Shown: positions 26,492 through 33,761 of the stretch, one piece after another | How positions within the stretch are numbered: position 1 is the first letter of the stretch | Layout: each line of letters starts with the position of its first letter | Source: WTFV01 sp965200895 | GTDB taxonomy: Bacteria; Acidobacteriota; Vicinamibacteria; Vicinamibacterales; UBA8438 | Length of the DNA: 64,000 nt | Direction: 5' to 3' | Assembly: GCA_965200895.1 (NCBI GenBank) | Contig: CBDAVM010000001.1 | Coordinates: 1,798,001 to 1,862,000 of the forward strand | Position numbers and translations under genes: made by a program | Notes under the pieces: generated by a model | Database searches by the model: none | Told to the model about the DNA's origin: nothing | The model's input: only the letters and a program-made list of their open reading frames with translations

Positions 26492-27412
26492 ATGGGTGGA
26501 ATGAAGCGAATCGCCATGCGGCTGGTCGTTGCGGCCGCCCTGGCGGCGGCAGGCGCGCCGGCCCCGGCGGAAGGCCAGGAGGCGGAGATTTCCCTGCAGG
26601 GCGTTGTCGACCTGCACGTCCACGCGGGACCCGATTCGCGTCCGCGGTCGGTGGACGACATCGAGGCGTCGCGCCTGGCGGCGGCGGCCGGGATGCGCGC
26701 CATCCTGCTGAAGAACCACTTCACGATGACCGCCGACCGGGCGGCGATAGCGATGGGGCAGGTGGATGGGATCGAGATCTTCGGCGGGCTCGTCCTCAAC
26801 CGCGCCGTGGGCGGCATCAACCCCGAGGCCGTGCGGCAGATGGCCGCCTTCTCCGGCGGTCGCGGGAAGGTCGTGTGGCTGCCCACCTTCGATTCCGAGT
26901 ACGCCGCCACGTCGTCGGACAGCGACGGGCCGTACGTGTCGATTCTGGAGGACGGCGAGCCACTGCCTGCGGTGCTGGAGGTCTTCGAGCTGCTTGCCGA
27001 GCACGACCTGACGCTGGCGATGGGACACTCGGCGCCGGGCGAGGTGCTGCGTCTGATCCCGGAAGCGAGGCGTCTCGGGGTGCCCCGTATCCTCGTGACG
27101 CACGTCTTCAGTCAGGGCGCGACACGCGAGCAGATGCGTCGGATGGCCGAGGGGGACGCCATCATGGAGATCGACTGGCTGGCCGTGTACGGCGGAGGCC
27201 GCACCATCGAGGACTACGTCTCGGCGATTCGCGATCTGGGCGCCGATGCCTTCTTCATGTCGTCCGACCTCGGGCAGGAGGGCAATCCGGTGCACGCCGA
27301 CGGCCTGCGCGCCTTTATCCGCGCCATGCGGGATGCCGGCATCACCGAGGAGGAGTTGGACATCATGACCCGCCGGAATCCGGCGCGGCTGCTCGGGCTA
27401 GATCCCTGGTAG
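26492..27412 (+). CDS. Exported DUF6282-like amidohydrolase-fold protein
   Basis: A 306-residue protein with a signal peptide and a metal-dependent hydrolase pattern. VVDLHVHAGPDSRPRS near 37-52 supplies the HxH pair of the amidohydrolase fold. HSAPGEVLRLIPEARRLG, LVTHVFSQGAT and a final FFMSSDLGQEGNPVHADG supply further candidate ligands. C-terminal TRRNPARLLGL is typical of amidohydrolases. GGAGG precedes ATG 26492. The substrate is unknown; the closest annotated family I recognise is DUF6282. Confidence 0.8.
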   Translation: MGGMKRIAMRLVVAAALAAAGAPAPAEGQEAEISLQGVVDLHVHAGPDSRPRSVDDIEASRLAAAAGMRAILLKNHFTMTADRAAIAMGQVDGIEIFGGLVLNRAVGGINPEAVRQMAAFSGGRGKVVWLPTFDSEYAATSSDSDGPYVSILEDGEPLPAVLEVFELLAEHDLTLAMGHSAPGEVLRLIPEARRLGVPRILVTHVFSQGATREQMRRMAEGDAIMEIDWLAVYGGGRTIEDYVSAIRDLGADAFFMSSDLGQEGNPVHADGLRAFIRAMRDAGITEEELDIMTRRNPARLLGLDPW

Positions 27413-27480
27413 AGGGACCGCGTGGCGGCGTGGCCGGCCGCGGATTCGAACGGGCGGCGCGGTTCCCGTTGCGGGTCGCG

Positions 27481-28518
27481 TCAGTGCACCCTGTAGTCCG
27501 GCCTGTGCTCGTCCCAGGGATCCGGATCGAGCGCCTCTTCCTCCGCCCAGCGCCGCCTGCGCTCGGCGCGCCGCAGGCGGTGGCGCCAGATCGCGGCCAG
27601 GGCCAGGCTGGTGATGAGGGTCCAGAGGGTGAACGGGCTGGCGAGGAAGGTGATCCACTCCTCCCAGCTGCCGGAGCTGCGCCAGAACAGGCGGGTCGCG
27701 CCGCCGACCGTGGTTCCGGTGGCGGCGATGAAGGCGTTGTCGAAAGAGCTGCCGGCCGCCACGCCGGACAGGATGCGCGGCACGACGCCGGCGCCGTGCC
27801 GCCGGATGACATCGCGCACGATGGCGTGCGAGATGATGTAGGCGCGCGCCGCGTCCCGGCCGTCCCCCTGGAAGAGCCCTTCGAGTGCGGTCACCGTGGG
27901 CTGTCCGGCCATGGCGGTGGCCCACAGGAACCGGGACCGGTTGCCGACGCCCCAGGTCCGCTCGGCGACGCTGGCCAGCCCCTCGTTGAACCAGCGCGGC
28001 AGGCGTCCGCCGCCGGCCGCCCGCGCGGCGAGGATGTGGGCGATCTCGTGGTGGATCACCACCTCGAGCGAGTCGTGCGGGTAGCTTCCGATGCGATCGG
28101 GAAACAGAACGATGAGATCGTTCCGCGCGTCGGCGAACGCCGCGACCCACGGAGCGGCGTCGCGCGCGATGCGGGAGCCCTCCGGCACGAGGACTACCCG
28201 GATCCGGTTGCCGGGATCGCGGAGGCCGATCAGGCGCATCACCGCTTGCAGGCGGCTGGCGTCGAGCCGCTGGATCCGACCCGCGACGCCGCGCAGGCTC
28301 TCGGGTGCCTCGATTACCATCTCCGGCAGCCGCGGCTGTGCGCTCGCCGGCGCGACGCAGGCCAGCGCGAGGCAGCCGATCAGGCGTGCCGCCGCGGTTC
28401 CGGTCCGGACGCTCGACCGGGGCGTGCGGGTGCGGTTGCGGGCAGGGTCAGTTGTCGCCGTCCGGAGCGCCGGGCCGAATCGCGGCGACCGTCGCACCGA
28501 GGTGGGATTCGGGAGCAT
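27481..28518 (-). CDS. Exported gluzincin-like (peptidase MA-like) membrane protease
   Basis: A 345-residue protein with HHEIAHILAARA carrying the HExxH zinc site, then RWFNEGLASVAE, where the downstream Glu of gluzincins lies in the NEG(L) motif. A signal helix around 60 (IGCLALACVAPASA) precedes the catalytic part and a C-terminal hydrophobic helix (TLWTLITSLALAAIWRHRL) would anchor it with a basic tail inside. The only ATG in frame (28518) overlaps smr by 71 bp; no good alternative start was seen between it and the signal helix. Probably co-transcribed with smr and queF. Confidence 0.75.
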   Translation of the reverse strand: MLPNPTSVRRSPRFGPALRTATTDPARNRTRTPRSSVRTGTAAARLIGCLALACVAPASAQPRLPEMVIEAPESLRGVAGRIQRLDASRLQAVMRLIGLRDPGNRIRVVLVPEGSRIARDAAPWVAAFADARNDLIVLFPDRIGSYPHDSLEVVIHHEIAHILAARAAGGGRLPRWFNEGLASVAERTWGVGNRSRFLWATAMAGQPTVTALEGLFQGDGRDAARAYIISHAIVRDVIRRHGAGVVPRILSGVAAGSSFDNAFIAATGTTVGGATRLFWRSSGSWEEWITFLASPFTLWTLITSLALAAIWRHRLRRAERRRRWAEEEALDPDPWDEHRPDYRVH

Positions 28519-28741
28519 CCCGGAAGGCGGTGACCAGGGGATGGCGCTCGAGCGTGGCCTGCACGTTGCCCCGCTGGACTCCGGATCCCCGACCGTGCAC
28601 GATGCGTACCTCGCGCAGGCCCGCCGCCGACGCCGCGTACACGTACTCGGTGACCACGGAGCGGACGTCGCGCGGCGCGAAGGTGTGCAGATCCAGCTCC
28701 GGGCCGACAGGCACGTGGTGTGGAGCTTCATGACTGCTCAT
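28448..28741 (-). CDS. Stand-alone Smr-domain protein
   Basis: A 97-residue Smr (MutS2 C-terminal) domain, a small DNA/RNA-nicking fold. LDLHTFAPRDVRSVV near 16-30 holds the LDLH motif. VRIVHGRGSGVQRGNVQATL near 45-64 is the conserved HGxG loop. It is short of any MutS body, so it acts alone or with partners. Its start overlaps the queF end by 14 bp and its end overlaps the next peptidase gene. Confidence 0.88.
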   Translation of the reverse strand: MSSHEAPHHVPVGPELDLHTFAPRDVRSVVTEYVYAASAAGLREVRIVHGRGSGVQRGNVQATLERHPLVTAFRDAPESHLGATVAAIRPGAPDGDN

Positions 28742-29075
28742 GGGTCGCCGTCACCTGGGTGAGGATGCCGCCGCGCACGGAGAAGTCGCCGACCACGGTC
28801 ATTCGTCGCGGGCGGCATGCCGCGACCAGGTCGTCGAGGATCCGGTTGGTGACGTCCTCGTAGAAGATGCCCTGGTTGCGGAAACCTATCAGATAGTACT
28901 TCAGTGCCTTGAGCTCGATGCAGAGTTCATCGGGCACATAGGTGATCCGGATCTCCCCGAAGTCCGGCAGCTCCGTCCTGGGACAGACCGACGTGAACTC
29001 GGGACAGCGGATGGCAATCTCGTAGTCGCGCTCGCGCCTCGGGTTGGGGAACGTCTCGATCGGCGAATCCGTCAT
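28728..29075 (-). CDS. queF: NADPH-dependent 7-cyano-7-deazaguanine reductase, type I
   Basis: It reduces preQ0 to preQ1 in queuosine synthesis. The 115-residue enzyme is of the short, homohexameric type. The catalytic Cys is in EFTSVCPRTELPDFG near 27-41, and ELKALKYYLIGFRNQGIFYE has the NADPH/preQ0-binding residues. RGGILTQVT closes the fold. ATG 29075 follows a TAGACT box by 7 nt, suggesting a leaderless message. No other queuosine gene is in view. Confidence 0.93.
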   Translation of the reverse strand: MTDSPIETFPNPRRERDYEIAIRCPEFTSVCPRTELPDFGEIRITYVPDELCIELKALKYYLIGFRNQGIFYEDVTNRILDDLVAACRPRRMTVVGDFSVRGGILTQVTATHEQS

Positions 29076-29082
29076 GCAGTAG

Positions 29083-29088
29083 AGTCTA
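29083..29088 (-). promoter_or_regulatory. -10 box of queF, leaderless start
   Basis: TAGACT lies 7 nt before ATG 29075 on the minus strand. Confidence 0.5.
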
Positions 29089-29154
29089 GGAGCGTGCGCC
29101 GCAGGAACGCAACGAGCGAGTTCTGCGGCGTACGCTTCCGGGGGCCGCAACGAA

Positions 29155-29184
29155 TTGACACGCGTCGCGGACCCACGCTAGGAT
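29155..29184 (+). promoter_or_regulatory. Sigma70-like promoter of the HU gene
   Basis: TTGACA at 29155-29160, an 18-bp spacer and TAGGAT at 29179-29184. Transcription would start near 29191 and give a leader of about 90 nt before ATG 29282. Confidence 0.6.
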
Positions 29185-29281
29185 TGCCCGTCTTTATCGG
29201 GGTTTCTGCTGGGTGGCCGCTGGTGCGCGTGGCCGTCCGTGACCTTGTGGACAGCGCGCCGGGACCAAGGGGGGAGCGTCG

Positions 29282-29590
29282 ATGGCCGCAGCGCGCAAGA
29301 TGGGCAAGACCGAGCTTTTCGCGTACTTCGTCGATCAAATGGCAGCTCGCGAAGTCTCTCTCAAGCGCGCCGACGTGCGCGAGTTCTTCGACGAGTTGCA
29401 GAGGCTGTGCGAGCAGCAGCTTCAGGAGTCCGGCGAGTTCACGTTGCCCGGCATCGCCAAGTTCGTGTTGCAGAAGCGCGAAGCGCGGACAGGTCGGAAT
29501 CCCGCGACCGGCGAAGCCATCCAGATCCCGGCCAAACAGGTCGTCAAGGCGCGCATCACCAAGCAGCTCAAGGACGCCGTGCTCCCGTAG
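29282..29590 (+). CDS. HU-family nucleoid DNA-binding protein
   Basis: A 102-residue HU/IHF-like protein that bends DNA. MGKTELFAYFVDQMA near 7-21 and VREFFDELQRLCEQQL form the dimer helices. The arm signature is GRNPATGEAIQIPAKQVVKAR near 71-91. A GGGGGAG box precedes ATG 29282. A leader of about 90 nt and a good promoter fit strong expression. The spacer 29591-29745 to the next gene shows no other feature. Confidence 0.92.
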   Translation: MAAARKMGKTELFAYFVDQMAAREVSLKRADVREFFDELQRLCEQQLQESGEFTLPGIAKFVLQKREARTGRNPATGEAIQIPAKQVVKARITKQLKDAVLP

Positions 29591-29745
29591 CCTGCAGGCG
29601 TTCCATGCGGATCGCCTGTGCGGTCCGTCCATGTCGGTGCTCGAGGCTGGGGCAACGCGATCCGGTCTCCAGTGCTGTACGCGGGTTCGGCGTGGCGCCT
29701 GGTGCCTGTCACGCACTCCGCCTCCACCCCGGGCGGAACCAACCG

Positions 29746-30951
29746 ATGGCAACCGACGTACTGATGCCGCAACTCGGCGAGTCCATCGCCGAGGGCACGA
29801 TCGTGCGCTGGAACAAGCGCGTCGGCGAGCAGGTCAACCGCGACGAGCCGCTCTTCGAGGTATCGACCGACAAGGTGGATGCGGAGGTGCCGTCGCCGGT
29901 CGGCGGCCTCCTCGCCGAAGTCCGCGTGCAGGCTGGCGAGACGGTGCCGGTGGACAGCATCGTCGCCACCATCGCGGTCCCCGGCGAAGCAATCGTCGAG
30001 TCCGGCCGGCCGCCGTCCGTGGCAGAGCCGGAAACGACGGTGCTCCCCGCCTCGTCTGCTCCCCGGGCGGAACCGCGTCGCGGGAACGTCTCGCCCGTTG
30101 TCCGCAGGTTGGCCGGTGAACACGGTATCGATCTCGCCAACGTGACCGGCACAGGTGCGGGCGGGCGGGTTACGAAGCATGACATTCTCGAACTTGTCGA
30201 GTCGCGATCGGCAGGTGGCGATGCGGGCCCGGCCCCGGCGCTCGACGGGCGCCGGATCGAGCCGCTGTCGGTCATGCGGCGCCGGATCGCGGAGCACATG
30301 CTCGGAAGCCGCCGTACGTCGGCGCATGTCCACACCGTGTTCGACGTGGACTTCTCCCGTGTCGCGGCGCTCCGCGAGGCGCACCGGGACTCGTACGCGA
30401 AGCGCGGCGTCCCGTTGACGTTCCTGTCGTTCGTGGCGAAGTCGGCCGTGGACGCGCTGGTCGAGATGCCGGTGCTCAATGCATCGCTCACCGGTGACGG
30501 CGCCGGGGTCGTTCATGCGCCGTGCGTCAACCTGGGCATCGCAGTGGCTCTGGATGACGACGAGGGCCTGATCGTCCCGGTGATCAGGGACGCCGGTGGA
30601 AAGCGGGTGGCGGAGCTGAGCGTGGCGATAGCCGACATTGCCGCGCGGGCCCGCTCGAAACGCCTGGCGCCCGAGGAGGTGCAGGGCGGCACGTTCACCA
30701 TCACGAATCCCGGGGCGTTCGGATCCCTCTTCGGGATGCCGATCATCAACCAGCCCCAGGTGGCCATCCTCTGTGTGGGAGCGGTCGAGCACCGCCCGGT
30801 GGTGGTCGACGAGGCCGGCACGCTCGCGGCGCGACGGCGTGCCTATCTCACGCTCGGCTTCGACCACCGGCTGATTGACGGCGCCCTGGCGGACAGGTTC
30901 ATGGCCAGGGTCAGGTCGGGCCTGGAGCAGTTCGACGAGAGCCTGCTGTAG
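29746..30951 (+). CDS. 2-oxo acid dehydrogenase E2, lipoyl acyltransferase
   Basis: The core of a pyruvate or branched-chain 2-oxo acid dehydrogenase complex. The 401-residue protein has a lipoyl domain with Lys43 in VSTDKVDAEVP, an Ala/Pro linker, a peripheral-subunit-binding domain around 113-148 (VSPVVRRLAGEHGIDL, GAGGRVTKHDI) and the catalytic domain with FDHRLIDG near 372-379. E1 and E3 genes are not in the window, so the complex type is open. It is followed by lipB, which attaches the octanoyl precursor to this very lysine. Confidence 0.93.
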   Translation: MATDVLMPQLGESIAEGTIVRWNKRVGEQVNRDEPLFEVSTDKVDAEVPSPVGGLLAEVRVQAGETVPVDSIVATIAVPGEAIVESGRPPSVAEPETTVLPASSAPRAEPRRGNVSPVVRRLAGEHGIDLANVTGTGAGGRVTKHDILELVESRSAGGDAGPAPALDGRRIEPLSVMRRRIAEHMLGSRRTSAHVHTVFDVDFSRVAALREAHRDSYAKRGVPLTFLSFVAKSAVDALVEMPVLNASLTGDGAGVVHAPCVNLGIAVALDDDEGLIVPVIRDAGGKRVAELSVAIADIAARARSKRLAPEEVQGGTFTITNPGAFGSLFGMPIINQPQVAILCVGAVEHRPVVVDEAGTLAARRRAYLTLGFDHRLIDGALADRFMARVRSGLEQFDESLL

Positions 30952-30972
30952 CGTCCCTTGTCGGGGCTGGCC

Positions 30973-31686
30973 ATGCGTCGACCGCCGGAGCGCCCGCAGC
31001 GAAATCCCGCGGGGCGCCTGCCACGCGTCCTGGAGGTGCGGCGGCTGGGGCTCGTACGGTACGACGATGCGGCAGCGCTGCAGGACAGACTCGTGGCGGA
31101 TCGGCAACGGGGCCGGATAGCCGACCAGTTGCTGCTGCTGCAGCATCCTCCCGTCATTACCCGCGGGGTGCGGACCGGAGCGGAGAACATACTGGCGCCG
31201 CCGGCCGTGCTGCGCCGCCGCGGCGTCGAGATCCACGACGCGCGGCGGGGCGGGGACGTGACCTACCACGGTCCCGGGCAGCTCGTCGGCTATCCCATCG
31301 TGCTGCTGAAGCCGGACCGCTGCGACGTGCATCGGTACGTCCGCGACCTCGAGGAGGTCCTGATTCGGTCGGTGGCCGAGTTCGGCGTCCGCGCCACGCG
31401 TATTCCGGGGCTCACCGGGGTCTGGGTGGGCAACGACAAGCTGGCCGCCATCGGCGTACGGTTGTCGCGCTGGGTCACCAGTCACGGATTCGCGCTCAAC
31501 GTGACGACCGATCTCGACGATTTCACACTGATCCGTCCGTGTGGGCTCACGGACCGCGGAGTGACCTCGCTCGCGCGGCTCACCGGCGCCGAAATCCCGG
31601 ATGCGGTGGTGACCGACCGCGTGACGAGGCGATTCGCGGAGGTGTTCGACCGCGAGATCGCGGGCGGCGTCGAATCGAACTCCTAG
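30973..31686 (+). CDS. lipB: Octanoyl-[acyl carrier protein]:protein octanoyltransferase
   Basis: It moves octanoyl from ACP to lipoyl-domain lysines. The 237 residues carry RGGDVTYHGPGQ at 92-103, the lysine in NDKLAAIGVRLSRWVTSHG and the acyl-thioester Cys in IRPCGLTDRGV. The length fits the family. ATG 30973 lies 21 nt after the E2 gene with no clear ribosome site; a TTG at 30958 is a weaker option. The pair E2-lipB makes functional sense. LipA is not in the window. Confidence 0.92.
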   Translation: MRRPPERPQRNPAGRLPRVLEVRRLGLVRYDDAAALQDRLVADRQRGRIADQLLLLQHPPVITRGVRTGAENILAPPAVLRRRGVEIHDARRGGDVTYHGPGQLVGYPIVLLKPDRCDVHRYVRDLEEVLIRSVAEFGVRATRIPGLTGVWVGNDKLAAIGVRLSRWVTSHGFALNVTTDLDDFTLIRPCGLTDRGVTSLARLTGAEIPDAVVTDRVTRRFAEVFDREIAGGVESNS

Positions 31687-31716
31687 CCTAGCCTGGCGGT
31701 CCACCGACGTGTCGCA

Positions 31717-32565
31717 TCAGCCGGCCCGAGCGGCTTCGAGTTGGCTGCGCTCGCGGGCGTTCAGCCCCGGCTCGACGATTCGTGTCACGCCGCTCCGGTC
31801 GAACTGCACCGGGGCGGCCAGGGCCTGTCTCCGCGCGCCGAGTTCCCCGTCGACGACAACGAAGCAGGACGCCTGCCGGCTGCTGCCGGTGGTGATGGAC
31901 GCGGCTACCCGTCCGGCCGCGGCCGCAAGTGCGTAGGGACCCGGCGGCCACAGCGCCGCTGCACGCTCGCGCAGGCGCCGGTACCGCGGGGGCGGGAGGG
32001 TCGCCTCGAGCGACAGCCCGCCGACCGCAGCCTGGCTCCACGGTACGACGATGTGCTGCGGGGGGGCTCCAAGCACGGTGAGGGCGATCTCCGAGGCTTC
32101 GCAGTCCGCCTCGAGCGCCACGATGGCGCGCAGCGCGCCGCGCAGTGCTTCCGGTGCGGAACCGATCAGGCGCCGCCGGTCGAGTCCCGCCTCGGACACG
32201 CCCCGCTCGACGAGACGTTGCTGCCCGGCGCCCGCGCAGATGATGACGGCGTCGCGACAGTACGGCGCCACCTGCCGCAGCCGGTCGAGGCCGGACTCCC
32301 CGTTCCACTCGGTATCGGGCGCTGCCGCCGGGCCGGTCAGGATCACGAGGTCTGCTCCTGCCGTCGCCGACGGACTGTCGTCGGCGACGAGCACCGTTCC
32401 GAAGCGCTCTATCGGCCCCGCCTGCAGGATGTCGAGCGCCGTTCCTGCCGCGACGGACCGGGCATCGTCGACAAGTCGTACTTCCCGATACAGATCGAGC
32501 GTGGCCGCCAGGTGGGTGAGAGCGCCGCCGAGTGTTCCGGCGCCGATGATGGCGATGACCGACAT
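31717..32565 (-). CDS. Lactate/malate dehydrogenase-fold protein with degenerate active site
   Basis: A 282-residue member of the LDH/MDH superfamily. IIGAGTLGG at 6-14 is the NAD-binding turn and GADLVILTGPA aligns with the family's second core strand. The catalytic His, normally in a GGHGD motif, is not found: the matching place reads LGAPPQHIVVPW. The Asp-Arg pair that polarises it is GSAPEALRGALR, with no Asp in place. So classic malate or lactate turnover is doubtful. AGGGA precedes ATG 32565. The neighbour lipB is convergent. Confidence 0.7.
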   Translation of the reverse strand: MSVIAIIGAGTLGGALTHLAATLDLYREVRLVDDARSVAAGTALDILQAGPIERFGTVLVADDSPSATAGADLVILTGPAAAPDTEWNGESGLDRLRQVAPYCRDAVIICAGAGQQRLVERGVSEAGLDRRRLIGSAPEALRGALRAIVALEADCEASEIALTVLGAPPQHIVVPWSQAAVGGLSLEATLPPPRYRRLRERAAALWPPGPYALAAAAGRVAASITTGSSRQASCFVVVDGELGARRQALAAPVQFDRSGVTRIVEPGLNARERSQLEAARAG

Positions 32566-32602
32566 CTCTGGTTCCCTGCGGCATGCGCCGCGAGGCTCGC
32601 GG

Positions 32603-32608
32603 TATTCT
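32603..32608 (+). promoter_or_regulatory. -10 box of the SDR gene, leaderless start
   Basis: TATTCT lies 7 nt before ATG 32616. Confidence 0.45.
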
Positions 32609-32615
32609 AGTGGTG

Positions 32616-33392
32616 ATGACAGTCGACAGCCCGCCGGAGGCGCAGGGGCGGAACACGCGTTTCGCAGGTGCGGTGGCCGTTGTGACCGGCGGCTCGCGCG
32701 GGATCGGACGGGCCGTCGCCGAGCACCTGCTGCGATGCGGCGCCGAGGTCCTGATTTCGGGGCGCTCGGCCGGCGCGCTCGCCGAGGCGGCGACCGGACT
32801 GGCGGCCGTCGCCGGGACGGCCGCCGGCGCGGGCCGGCTCGGGACCGTGGTCGCCGACGTGCGGCGTCCGGCCGATGCGGACCGGCTGATCGGTACCGCG
32901 GTCGACCGCTTTGGCGGCGTCGATATCCTGATCAACAACGCCGGGGTCGGGCGCTTCGAGGCGGTCGCCGAGCAGTCGATCGACGACTGGGCGCAGGTGA
33001 TCGCGACCAACCTCAGCGGGGTCTTCCACTGTTGCCGGGCCGCTCTTCCCGTCCTGCGGCGGCGAGGCGGCGGGTGGATCATCAACGTGAGCAGTCTGGC
33101 CGGCAGCCATCCGTTCGCGAACGGCGCCGCGTACTGCGCGTCGAAGGCAGGGCTGGACGCTTTCACCGCCGCCCTCATGCAGGAGGTTCGGTTCGACGGC
33201 ATCCGCGTGAGCGCCGTCGCACCGGGTTCGGTAGGGACCGCGTTCGCGGGAAGCGATGATCGGCACGCCGCGGCCCCCTGGAAGCTGACCGCATCGGACG
33301 TCGCGCAGGTCGTCGTCGATCTCCTGAGCCACGAGTCGCGCAGCCTGCCGAGCCGGGTGGAGATTCGACCGTCACAGCCGCGGAAAGGCTGA
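32616..33392 (+). CDS. Short-chain dehydrogenase/reductase (SDR)
   Basis: A 258-residue classical SDR. TGGSRGIG at 24-31 binds the dinucleotide, ILINNAGVG is the NNAG motif, and the active-site Ser, Tyr and Lys lie in INVSSLAG and AAYCASKAG (about 160 and 172-176). The Arg after the Gly-rich loop suggests NADP(H). The substrate is unknown. It precedes an FHA gene by 14 nt in the same direction. Confidence 0.9.
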   Translation: MTVDSPPEAQGRNTRFAGAVAVVTGGSRGIGRAVAEHLLRCGAEVLISGRSAGALAEAATGLAAVAGTAAGAGRLGTVVADVRRPADADRLIGTAVDRFGGVDILINNAGVGRFEAVAEQSIDDWAQVIATNLSGVFHCCRAALPVLRRRGGGWIINVSSLAGSHPFANGAAYCASKAGLDAFTAALMQEVRFDGIRVSAVAPGSVGTAFAGSDDRHAAAPWKLTASDVAQVVVDLLSHESRSLPSRVEIRPSQPRKG

Positions 33393-33406
33393 ACGACAGC
33401 AAGCCG

Positions 33407-33721
33407 ATGTGGATTCTCCGCGCGACGATCGACCAACGGCCCCACATCTTTCGTCTGCCCCTGGGAGCGGGGAGGACGTTGGGCAGGTGCACGAACGCCG
33501 ACTTCATGCTCAACAACCCGCTCGTCTCGCGAATTCACTGCCGCTTGACTGCATCAGGGGAGCAGTTGCGGATTGAGGATCTCCAGAGTACGAACGGTAC
33601 CTTCCTCAACGACGAGCGCATCGACGTGGCGTTCCTTGGGGACGGCGACCGGATACGCGTGGGACAGGTGGAACTCGTCGTGAGCCTCGAGGGGTCCCCG
33701 GCGCTCGCAGAGGGCCGTTGA
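33407..33721 (+). CDS. Stand-alone FHA-domain protein
   Basis: A 104-residue FHA domain binds phosphothreonine peptides. The conserved set is visible: GR at 26-27, SRIH at 41-44 and QSTNGTFLN around 60-68. No other domain is attached. It follows the SDR gene closely, so the two are likely one transcript. No Ser/Thr kinase is near. Confidence 0.9.
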   Translation: MWILRATIDQRPHIFRLPLGAGRTLGRCTNADFMLNNPLVSRIHCRLTASGEQLRIEDLQSTNGTFLNDERIDVAFLGDGDRIRVGQVELVVSLEGSPALAEGR

Positions 33722-33761
33722 CGCGCGCTCCGGCCGCCGACGATACGTCTCGGCGCGCCGG

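Noticed and set aside
26012..27295. Upstream extension of the symporter frame to 917 residues
   Set aside because: The extension is antisense to the DUF6282-like gene and has no transporter similarity; the GTG at 26011 is the start.
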